Source of the DNA: an uncultured Verrucomicrobiota bacterium
GTDB lineage: Bacteria; Verrucomicrobiota; Verrucomicrobiia; Limisphaerales; UBA9464
Direction of reading: 5' to 3'
DNA: 64,000 nt
NCBI GenBank assembly: GCA_903916195.1
Contig: CAIWVP010000191.1
Coordinates: forward strand, 25,837 to 89,836
Below, piece by piece: positions 56,131 through 64,000 of this stretch; within the stretch, counting starts at the first letter, position 1, and each line of letters begins with the position of its first letter. The notes under the pieces were generated by a model. It was not told where the DNA came from, searched no databases, and saw only the letters and a list, made by a program, of their open reading frames with translations. The position numbers were made by a program, and so were the translations under genes.

Positions 56131-57891
56131 TCAGAACAGCTCCGCGTGCTTGGAGGCGTCTTTCAACATCGCCTCGCGCAGCAGGCGCACCGGCGGCATG
56201 CCATGGCGGAGCACTTCGTCGTGGAACCGGAGCAGCGAGAACGCCGGGCCTTCCTGTGCCTGCCAATCGCTCCGCAGTTTCAGCAGCTGCAACTTGCCCA
56301 GCGTGTAGAAGCAGTAGCCCGGATCGAAGGTCCCGCGCAGCGCTTCCTGGTACGCCGGCTTCTCCTCGTAATGGCAGTTGTCCCGGAAGAACTTCGCGCC
56401 CTGCTCGAGGGTCATCCCATCGCAGTGCATCTGCACCGAGACACAGAGGCGACAGACCCGGAGCAGCGCCTCGTCCGATTGCGCGAGCCGGTACTTCGCG
56501 GCGCGGATGATCTCCTCGCGCGAGGCCGTCGCCGGGGCCGCCGGTTGCCCGAAGCCTTCGTCGAGCAGCATCTTCTCGCAGTAGTGGGCCCAGCCCTCGA
56601 CGAAGGCGTAGCTGCTGAAGACCTTCGCGACCGCAGAGGCCTCCGATGCGTTGAGCGCGAGGAACTGCACGTAGTGGCCCGGATACGCCTCGTGGATGCT
56701 GACGACGTCGGTGGTGTAGTAGTTGAACGCGGTCAACCACTCGTCCTTCTGGGCGGGCGGCCATCCGGCCTCGACAGGGGTGACGTAGTAGAACGCTTCG
56801 GTCGACTTCGTCTCGAACGGCCCCGGCGTCTCCATCGAGGCAAAGCTGGTCGCGCGGAACGGCGGCAAGGTCTCGGTGACCGTCGCGCGGACCTCGCTCG
56901 GGATGGTGACAAGACGACGGTCGACCACGAACTGGCGGATGGCCTCCAGGTTCTTCCGTGTGTCCGGCAGCAATCCTTGCTCGGTGGGATGGTCCTTTTG
57001 GATCACTTTGAAGACCTCGATGGCAGGCCGCGCCGGGTCGATCAACCGCGCGGCTTCATCGAACCGGGCCTGCTCGGCGCGGAGTTCCTCCATGCCGAGC
57101 TCGAGGATCTGCGCCGGCGGCAGGTCGATCAGTTCGCCTCGGAGCATCCGTGCATACGCGTCGGCACCGAGCGCGAACTTGCCGGTGGCGGTCGGCAGGC
57201 GGTCACGTCGCAGCCATTCCGCGAACGCGCGGTGTTCCTTCGCCGCAGCGACCAAGGCGACGTTGAACCCGCCCGCGACCACCGGGTCACCGCAATCGCG
57301 CCCTGCCTTCGCGATGTCGTCCTCCAAGAACGTCGCGGTCGACCCGGCGATCTGGATCGCGGTCTCGACGAACGGTCTTGCCAGGACCGGGTCCAGCTGC
57401 ACGCGGGCCAGGGCGAAGAGCGCCGGCGCTTGGCGGAGGATCACCGTCATGTCGCGCACCCGGTCGGACAAAGGCTTCCAGTCCCGCTTGAGATAAAAGC
57501 TCACGTCCAGGAAGGACGCATAGGTCATCGGGTTGGCTTCGTACGGCCGCGTCGCCTCGGCCTGGAAACGTTGGCCTTCCAAGACGGCGAGCAACAATCG
57601 CCGGTCATGGCGGGCCGAGGAGGAAAGCCCTTCGGGCGACAGCGAGGCGAACGCGCCGGAGAAACGCTTCAGCCGGGCGATGTCACCGCGGACGAACGCG
57701 CGGTCCGGGACCACGAAGCGTCCGTCGTAGGCGTGCAGGCCCAGAGCGACCGCCGCAGCAGGTTGCGCGGCGTGGTGGCCGGCAGCGAACGCGTCGGCCA
57801 GCTTCCGGAACCTCTGCTCCTCGGAGGACTTGGGCCCGGTGGAGGTGCAGCCCGCCACGACGAGCGCCACGGCCATCAGAGTCTTCTTCAC
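56131..57891 (-). CDS. DUF885 family lipoprotein (putative metallopeptidase)
   Basis: Lipobox VALVVAGCTS; SIHEAYPGHYVQF and FVEGWAHYCEKM motifs typical of DUF885. Confidence 0.88.
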   Translation of the reverse strand: MKKTLMAVALVVAGCTSTGPKSSEEQRFRKLADAFAAGHHAAQPAAAVALGLHAYDGRFVVPDRAFVRGDIARLKRFSGAFASLSPEGLSSSARHDRRLLLAVLEGQRFQAEATRPYEANPMTYASFLDVSFYLKRDWKPLSDRVRDMTVILRQAPALFALARVQLDPVLARPFVETAIQIAGSTATFLEDDIAKAGRDCGDPVVAGGFNVALVAAAKEHRAFAEWLRRDRLPTATGKFALGADAYARMLRGELIDLPPAQILELGMEELRAEQARFDEAARLIDPARPAIEVFKVIQKDHPTEQGLLPDTRKNLEAIRQFVVDRRLVTIPSEVRATVTETLPPFRATSFASMETPGPFETKSTEAFYYVTPVEAGWPPAQKDEWLTAFNYYTTDVVSIHEAYPGHYVQFLALNASEASAVAKVFSSYAFVEGWAHYCEKMLLDEGFGQPAAPATASREEIIRAAKYRLAQSDEALLRVCRLCVSVQMHCDGMTLEQGAKFFRDNCHYEEKPAYQEALRGTFDPGYCFYTLGKLQLLKLRSDWQAQEGPAFSLLRFHDEVLRHGMPPVRLLREAMLKDASKHAELF

Positions 57892-58017
57892 CGCCGCAGC
57901 GTACCGCCCACCGACGCCGCGAGAAGCCGGAAGGTGAGCAAGCCGGGACGATGATGACAACCCGCCGACAACCACCGCGGTTGCCCGTCGCGTCGCTCCG
58001 ACCTAGGTTGCCGCCAC

Positions 58018-59001
58018 GTGCCCAGCGCTCCAAGAAACAAGACCCGTCCGCGTCCGGACGGCGGCGAAGCCGTGCTATGGCGCGCCCTCGGCGCGCGATG
58101 GCGCCAGTTGTTCGGCGACTTCACCCGTCTCGGGGTGAGTTTCGAGTGGCATGAGCTCGACGCCGGACACGAGGTCGATTGGGCCCCCAGCTTCCATCCG
58201 GAGAGCATCGAGCTCTGCCTGAACCTGAGCGGGTCCGGCGAGGTGGTGCTGCGCGACGACGTCGTGCGGATCGAGGCATGGACAGCGGGCTTCTATCGAC
58301 AGGGATCGGATCTGCTCCGGGCCCGCCGATTCGGAGCCCAGCCGCACCAGTTCATCACCGTCGAGCTCTCCTCTGTTTTCTTGGCACGCCATCTCGATGG
58401 ATCTTTGGCGGGACTGCATCCCTTGGTCTCGGAAACCGTCACCGGTCACAAGCTTCTGTCGGCGCTCGGTCGGGTCGAACCGCTCGACACCCGCCTCCGC
58501 GACCTCGTGGCCAGCCTTCGCCAGCCGCCGGTCCTGGCGAGCGCCCAAGCTCTCTGGTACCAAGCGAAAGCGGTGGAGCTGATGGGCGAGTTCTTCTTCC
58601 AGCCGCCGACCCAGGACGAACTCTTCTGCCACCGCCACCATCGCGTCGCACGCGATCGTGTGGAGCGCGCCATGGCTCTTCTCCGGCGTGACCTCCCGAA
58701 TCCGCCGACCTTGGAGCAACTCGGGCGCGAAGTCGGCTGCAGCCCGTTCTACCTCAGCCGGACCTTCTCGAAGGAGACGGGCCGGACCATCCCGCAGTAC
58801 CTCCGGCAACTCCGCCTAGAACGTGCTGCCGAGCTGCTGAAGACCGGTGCTTTGAACGTCACCGAAGTGGCGCTCGAAGTGGGCTACAACAGTCTGAGCC
58901 ACTTCAGCCAAGCATTCCATCAACAGTTCGGGTGCTGTCCCGGCCTCTATCCGGTGGCGACATCGACCCAAAAAGCCTCCGGAACCTTGCTCAAGGACTG
59001 A
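58018..59001 (+). CDS. AraC family transcriptional regulator
   Basis: GTG start; C-terminal double HTH: LEQLGREVGCSPFYLSRTFSKETGRTIPQYLRQLRLERAAELLKTGALNVTEVALEVGYNSLSHFSQAFHQQFGCCP. Confidence 0.9.
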   Translation: MPSAPRNKTRPRPDGGEAVLWRALGARWRQLFGDFTRLGVSFEWHELDAGHEVDWAPSFHPESIELCLNLSGSGEVVLRDDVVRIEAWTAGFYRQGSDLLRARRFGAQPHQFITVELSSVFLARHLDGSLAGLHPLVSETVTGHKLLSALGRVEPLDTRLRDLVASLRQPPVLASAQALWYQAKAVELMGEFFFQPPTQDELFCHRHHRVARDRVERAMALLRRDLPNPPTLEQLGREVGCSPFYLSRTFSKETGRTIPQYLRQLRLERAAELLKTGALNVTEVALEVGYNSLSHFSQAFHQQFGCCPGLYPVATSTQKASGTLLKD

Positions 59002-59671
59002 GCGAACGGCAGAACGCACCCAACGCGGCGATGACCCGTCCGGTGCGCTCGACCGCCATCGAGAACGCGGACGCGATACTGGTCCCGGACGCCAATGACG
59101 GCAGGCCGACGAGGAGCACCAGCACGTTGCCTAGCCAGATGACCACGGCGGAAAAGACCCTCCCTTCGCCGATGATGTCCGGTTGGCGGACGCGGAGGAT
59201 GTGGCAGGTCAACGTGACGTGGAACGCGTACGTGGCCCCGATCACGGAATGGAACAGGAACGGCAGGTCGGAGCCGCGGAACATCCATCGGGTCGCGCCG
59301 TAAAGCAGGACCCAAAGCACCGTGTAGATCGGGAAGAAATAAGGTGCCAGAGCGATGAGGACGTTGGTCTTGCTCAAGACCACCTGCCCGCCTTTGGAGC
59401 CGGCCTTGAACGAGCGGACCTTGCCGCCGGACATCCAGGCCCATACGACATGCGTGAGCTCGTGCCCGACGACGTAGAGCCACATCGGTTTGGGAAGACC
59501 GAAGAACACAATCAACCAACCGGCCGTCCCGGTGAGCATCGCGAGCCAGAATTCGACAGCGCGAGCGGAGCTGACGACGACATCGGCCAGCGCCCACGTA
59601 CACCCACCGGCGACCGGCAAAATCAGCAAAGCGACCAACCAACGGGTCGAACGTCGCCAAAATGATCCCAT
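58991..59671 (-). CDS. membrane protein with HELTH zinc-protease motif (M50-like)
   Basis: MWLYVVGHELTHVVWAWMSGGKVRSF; multiple TM helices; 3' end overlaps araC by 11 bp (convergent). Confidence 0.7.
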   Translation of the reverse strand: MGSFWRRSTRWLVALLILPVAGGCTWALADVVVSSARAVEFWLAMLTGTAGWLIVFFGLPKPMWLYVVGHELTHVVWAWMSGGKVRSFKAGSKGGQVVLSKTNVLIALAPYFFPIYTVLWVLLYGATRWMFRGSDLPFLFHSVIGATYAFHVTLTCHILRVRQPDIIGEGRVFSAVVIWLGNVLVLLVGLPSLASGTSIASAFSMAVERTGRVIAALGAFCRSLSP

Positions 59672-59680
59672 CGCAAAGAA

Positions 59681-59708
59681 AAAGGGCCTGTCGAAACGAC
59701 AGGCCCTT
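59681..59708 (-). terminator. Rho-independent terminator (minus strand)
   Basis: AAGGGCCTGTCG-TTT-CGACAGGCCCTTTTTCTTT read on the minus strand, downstream of the 59738-60433 gene. Confidence 0.85.
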
Positions 59709-59737
59709 CCATCAAATCTTCAAGAGGTTCGGATGCC

Positions 59738-60433
59738 TCAAGGAAGCTTGGACCTACGCTTGGCATCCCCACCTGCGTATTCAACGGCCTCTTCTTTCGT
59801 GTTGGCAATCACCGTGTTCGTGACGAAAAAGGTTACAAAGTTGGTCACCGGCTTGCTGTCCACCAAAACTACATTTGTGCTTCTATCCTCAACGACGGCC
59901 ACAAAGGTGTTGGTGGCAATCTGGGTGATTCCAGTATCACCGAACGCGGCGGCAGTGGAGAAAAGGCGGCGTCCACGGACGATGGCGACCTCGCGTTCGA
60001 ACGAAGCGGTGCGCGACGGCATCTTCTTCGCCGCGATCGCGGCAGCTTTGCTGGCGCGTTGCGGAGCCCCGGATGCCGCCGATGCGACAATCGAGAGGGC
60101 GCTATCCGGCGCTAGGTTCAACGCCGCTTCGACGACGGCCTCGATGGTCTCGGGCGCCACGCTGACGACCGCGGTGATGACCGTGGACATCGCACCTGGA
60201 TGATTGCGGATCGCGGACGTCACAACGGCGACGGCGACCTTTTCCTTGTCTTCCTTGGCTGCGCTCAAGACAAGCTTGCTAGCGAGGGCGGGGAGTTCGA
60301 CCACACGGGCCGTCTTCAATGACTTGTTGACCGCGTCGACCTCAACGGAGCTGAGAGCGAACGTAGGAACAACAGCCATCACGGAAGCCGCGGCAAAAGC
60401 GACTACGAACTGTTTCAAGGAGTTAGATTTCAT
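59738..60433 (-). CDS. hypothetical secreted Ala/Val-rich protein
   Basis: MKSNSLKQFVVAFAAASVMAVVPTFA signal peptide; followed by a clear terminator. Confidence 0.65.
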   Translation of the reverse strand: MKSNSLKQFVVAFAAASVMAVVPTFALSSVEVDAVNKSLKTARVVELPALASKLVLSAAKEDKEKVAVAVVTSAIRNHPGAMSTVITAVVSVAPETIEAVVEAALNLAPDSALSIVASAASGAPQRASKAAAIAAKKMPSRTASFEREVAIVRGRRLFSTAAAFGDTGITQIATNTFVAVVEDRSTNVVLVDSKPVTNFVTFFVTNTVIANTKEEAVEYAGGDAKRRSKLP

Positions 60434-61079
60434 ATCACGGATGTCGGATGCGTTCAACCAACGCTGGGTTCATCTTTCTACAAAAACAGAGAGCCGTCAA
60501 CCGATTACTCCATCCAAATTCCGGACGGTTACTCCTGGCTTCATCGAGACTACCCGAGCGTGTCCACCAGAAGGCCAGCGGGCCGTCCGAGGGCTCCCGC
60601 ACTCTGCTCCGCGGGGAACCCAAATAGGCCCATCCGTTGTCGTCACTCGGGGGCAAGATCCGGGGCTCATCCATGTCGGCCCGCGAGCAGCGTGGCGCGG
60701 TCGGGTTCCACGAAGCAAACAGTCCATGCGGCGACCTCCACGGCGGCGACCCGGTCTTCAGTCCGGTGGCCACCCTCGACCGCAGACCGCGCCGAAAATC
60801 GGGACCCAAGGCCGAGGTCTCCCGGCCCGGTCCACAAAGTTGAATCCGGCCGTGCTTTCGCCGCCCATGGCTCAGACATGCTGATCGAAACGACGACCCG
60901 CTATCGCCGCACCGCTTTTTTGACCGTCGGAGCGTCCCGCCGGAATCAGGAAGAGAAGGATGGGGTCTCGGTCGACGGACCCAGCCAAAAAAAGCTCCGC
61001 TTGCGCCCCCTCCCCCCCTGTGTGTTATGCGTCCACCACACAGTCTTTCAACGATCAGGCAACACTCGTCTCAAAACCT

Positions 61080-61922
61080 ATGCACATGAACAGCTCCACG
61101 AAGCGCCGGCACCCCGGCGGCTTCACGCTCATCGAGCTGCTGGTGGTGATCGCGATCATCGCGATCTTGGCCGGCATGCTCCTTCCCGCTCTTGGCAAGG
61201 CCAAGACCAAGGCCCAAGGCATCAGCTGCCAGAACAACGGCAAGCAGCTCATGCTCGGCTGGCACCTCTACGCCGGGGATTACAACGATGCCTTGGTCAG
61301 GACCGCAGGGCTGGACAGCCTCGTCCCGACCCACAACGCCACCAAGATCTATCCGCTCAACCAATGGGCGATGGGCACGATGGAGACCGCCAACCAAGGC
61401 GGCACCAACGCTATATTGCTCATGGATTCGCTGATGTACAAATACGTCGGCGCGCTTGCGGTGTACAAATGCCCGTCCGACCGCGCCAGCTTCACCAAAG
61501 GCACCCGCAAGCCGTACGGCGGCGGTGAGGTCCAGTCGGTCCGGAGCATGTCCATGAACGCATGGATGAACCCCATCAATGTGTGGGGCGCTGACTCCAA
61601 GACGGTCACCAATTTCCGCAAGCTCGGAGGTATCCTGCGGCCTTCCGACACCTGGGTGACGATCGACGAGAACCCGAAATCGATCAACGACGGGTGGTTC
61701 GTGTGCGACCCCGGGGCGAGTGCGTGGACCGATATCCCGGCCACCTACCACAACAATGCCGGCGGTCTCACCTTCTCGGACGGCCATGCCGAGATCAAGA
61801 AGTGGAAGGACGGCGGTATCTTGGGACGCAACGCCGACATCGGCGCGGCCCCGAAGGACGGCAAAGTCGACTTCAAGTGGTTGCAAGCCCGTAGCACCTA
61901 CGGCCCCAGCGGTCCGCCGTGA
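61080..61922 (+). CDS. type II secretion-type pseudopilin (prepilin N-terminal methylation motif)
   Basis: [61 protein letters not shown]-term [13 protein letters not shown]. Confidence 0.9.
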   Translation: MHMNSSTKRRHPGGFTLIELLVVIAIIAILAGMLLPALGKAKTKAQGISCQNNGKQLMLGWHLYAGDYNDALVRTAGLDSLVPTHNATKIYPLNQWAMGTMETANQGGTNAILLMDSLMYKYVGALAVYKCPSDRASFTKGTRKPYGGGEVQSVRSMSMNAWMNPINVWGADSKTVTNFRKLGGILRPSDTWVTIDENPKSINDGWFVCDPGASAWTDIPATYHNNAGGLTFSDGHAEIKKWKDGGILGRNADIGAAPKDGKVDFKWLQARSTYGPSGPP

Positions 61923-61954
61923 TCCAAGCCCAACAATTGGCCACCTGCTTTCAG

Positions 61955-61981
61955 AGCCCGCCCTCATCGGCGGGCTTTTTT
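61955..61981 (+). terminator. Rho-independent terminator
   Basis: AGCCCGCC-ctcatc-GGCGGGCT followed by a T-tract. Confidence 0.85.
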
Positions 61982-62532
61982 GTGATCCCACGGTGCCGCT
62001 AGGACGAGTGGTTACCGCAACGATATCCATCGTGCCGGACGAGAAGAGCCAGGCAGGCTTTTGACCAGCGCTGGATGCCTACCATTGAAGGACTTGCTCC
62101 CGATATCGCGGGCCTTTTCGGCAGTCCGCCCAATCAACCCCGGGGCGATTCACCCAGTGGATCGACGGTGGTGCGCCTACGACAACGGTTCCGCCGAAAG
62201 TCCAGTCGGTCCGAGAGCAACCCATCCTAGGAACGATTCGCAATCCAGAGAACGGCCGATGTCACGGACCCTCAAGGGAAGCTCCCGCCTGAAGCGTGCA
62301 TTGTTCGGCGTTGGCCACGCCGCAATCTCCGCTTTCTCCGAGGCGGTTGCGGGTCCACAAAGGGGCTCGGGCCGTCGAGACGCTCACCGCGATGGCTTTT
62401 GGCTGGGCATCTGCTCCTGGGAACCGATGGATTCCGTCGTGTCCCGGCCCGTCCTGGATCCAAGCCGGCCCAAATTGGAATTCAACATAACGATTGAACG
62501 ACCATTCCTTTCTGGGCAATTTGATTAAGTAT

Positions 62533-64000
62533 ATGAAGGCAAAACAGTTCACATGGGTCGCGCGCTTGCGATGGATCGGTGCCGCACCTTTGCTGCTCGG
62601 GTTGCTGCTGGCCCTGCCCACCGTGGTGCAGGCCCTGGCCCCGCCCACCGTGGTGCAGGCCCAATACAGTAACACGACCAATAGCAACAACCAGATCACC
62701 ATCACAGGGTATACCGGTTCGGACAGCGTGTTGATCTTGCCCGCCACCATCAACGGCCTGCCGGTGATCCGCATCGGGGACAACGCGTTCAATGGGCGCA
62801 CCGGCCTGATTGGTGTGACCATCCCCGGTAGCGTCACCCACATCGGGGACCTCGCGTTCTTTGGCTGCACCGGCCTGACCAGCGTGACGATCGGCACCAG
62901 CGTCATCAGCATCGGGAACAACGCGTTCGGTCAATGCACCGGCCTGACCGGTGTGACGATCCCCGGTAGCGTCACCAGCCTCGGGGTTGAAGCGTTCGCT
63001 CTTTGCACCGGCCTGACCAATGTGACGATCCCCGACAGCGTCATCAGCCTCGGGGGCTACGCGTTCGCTCAATGCACCGGCCTGACCGGTGTGACGATCG
63101 GCAACAGCGTCACCAGCATCGGGCAGGGCGCGTTCTTCGTCTGTTCCGCCCTGAAAGGAGTCTCTTTTCTGGGGAACGCGCCCAGCCTCGGTGCTGACGC
63201 TTTCACATTAACCACCGCCACCGTCTATTATCTGCAGGGGACCACAGGCTGGGGGGCGACGTTTGGCGGCCTCAACACAGTGGAGCAGGTGCAATACACG
63301 CACACGAGCGCCGACGGCCAGATCACCATCACCGGGTATATCGGTGCGGGAGGTGTGGCCAGCATACCCGCCACGATCAACGGCCTGCCGGTGACCCGCA
63401 TCGGGGACTACGCGTTCAATGGCCTCACCAACCTGACCCGTGTGACCATCCCCGCCAGCGTCACCCACATCGGGGTCGCCACGTTCCAAAACTGCACCGG
63501 CCTGACCGGTGTGACCATCCCCAACAGCGTCACCAGCATCGGGGGCTACGCGTTCTTCGGTTGCACCGGCCTGACCAGTGTGACCATCCCCTCCAGCGTC
63601 ACCAGCATCGGGATCAACGCATTCGCTTACTGCGCCAGCCTGACCAGTGTGACCATCCCCTCCAGCGTCACCAGCCTCGGGGGCTACGCGTTCCAAAACT
63701 GCACCGGCCTGACGAATGTGACGATCCCCGCCAGCGTCACCAGCATCGGGGACTACACGTTCGCTTTCTGCTCCGCCCTGACCGGTGTGACCATCCCCGA
63801 CACCGTCACCAGCATCGGGGGCTACGCGTTCTTCGGCTGCACCGGCCTGACCAGTGTGACGATCCCCAACAGCGTCACCAGCATCGGGGACTCCGCGTTC
63901 TATGGCTGCACCGGCCTGACCAGTGTGACGATCGGCAACAGCGTCACCAGCATCGGGGGCTACGCGTTCTTCGGCTGCACCGGCCTGACCAGTGTGACGA
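62533..64000 (+). CDS. BspA-type leucine-rich repeat surface protein, 3' end beyond window
   Basis: ATG at 62533 MKAKQFTWVARLRWIGAAPLLLGLLLALPTVVQA...; repeated 23-aa unit CTGLTSVTIPNSVTSIGGYAFFG; open to the window end, so absent from the ORF track. Confidence 0.9.
   Translation, partial: MKAKQFTWVARLRWIGAAPLLLGLLLALPTVVQALAPPTVVQAQYSNTTNSNNQITITGYTGSDSVLILPATINGLPVIRIGDNAFNGRTGLIGVTIPGSVTHIGDLAFFGCTGLTSVTIGTSVISIGNNAFGQCTGLTGVTIPGSVTSLGVEAFALCTGLTNVTIPDSVISLGGYAFAQCTGLTGVTIGNSVTSIGQGAFFVCSALKGVSFLGNAPSLGADAFTLTTATVYYLQGTTGWGATFGGLNTVEQVQYTHTSADGQITITGYIGAGGVASIPATINGLPVTRIGDYAFNGLTNLTRVTIPASVTHIGVATFQNCTGLTGVTIPNSVTSIGGYAFFGCTGLTSVTIPSSVTSIGINAFAYCASLTSVTIPSSVTSLGGYAFQNCTGLTNVTIPASVTSIGDYTFAFCSALTGVTIPDTVTSIGGYAFFGCTGLTSVTIPNSVTSIGDSAFYGCTGLTSVTIGNSVTSIGGYAFFGCTGLTSVT
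62770..64000 (+). repeat. 69-bp tandem coding repeats (23-aa LRR units)
   Basis: Near-identical ...GCACCGGCCTGACCAGTGTGACGATCCCCAACAGCGTCACCAGCATCGGGG(N)CTACGCGTTCTTCGGCT... at 69-bp spacing, interrupted at about 63165-63385. Confidence 0.9.

Noticed and set aside
56035-57954. 639-aa plus-strand ORF
   Set aside because: Antisense to the DUF885 gene.
62262-63696. Minus-strand ORFs with repeated TGQAGA/ERV-PDAGDA units
   Set aside because: Antisense translation of the LRR repeats on the plus strand.
62770-64000. Possible CRISPR-like regular repeats
   Set aside because: The 69-bp period is in frame, has no unique spacers, and encodes LRR units.
1-64000. rRNA, tRNA, prophage or integron genes
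   Set aside because: Looked for tRNA-like and rRNA-conserved segments and phage/integrase motifs; none recognised by eye. A tRNAscan-SE/Infernal run would be decisive.

Overview
The window is GC-rich bacterial chromosome. Its gene content (DUF1552/DUF1592 and DUF1800/DUF1501 pairs, PEP-CTERM proteins, G-F-T-L-I-E-L-L pseudopilins, CcsA/ResB) points to Verrucomicrobiota; that taxonomic call is inference. I support about 45 protein-coding genes. They include a beta-barrel porin, a HigBA-like toxin-antitoxin pair, YifB/ComM, a CPA2 antiporter, a MacAB-like efflux operon, a DHH phosphoesterase, RNase D, a DinG-like helicase, a Ser/Thr kinase, a sialate O-acetylesterase plus sialidase pair, CcsA/ResB, an AraC regulator, and the 5' part of a large BspA-type leucine-rich-repeat surface protein that runs off the right edge. 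I saw no rRNA, tRNA or CRISPR array. Observations most worth a second look: (1) a 43-47.6 kb cluster of secreted proteins with His motifs (two paralogs sharing a DPYGHIHGR block, a PEP-CTERM protein, a small CxxC membrane protein and a pseudopilin), which looks like an undescribed, possibly metal-responsive, surface system; (2) a 77-bp element with perfect 13-bp terminal inverted repeats that forms the 3' end of an ORF, next to a structured intergenic repeat with covarying GGA-loop hairpins; (3) a family of stem-CTGGAAAG-stem hairpins with compensatory stems at several intergenic sites, one attached to a decamer tandem repeat upstream of dinG; (4) a HAD phosphatase homolog with Glu at the nucleophile Asp position and a kinase with Arg in place of the beta3 Lys; (5) a transposase graveyard (IS701-like plus ISL3-like fragments). 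Most very long ORFs in the supplied track are antisense artefacts of high GC. No searches were run; family names come from motif recognition.
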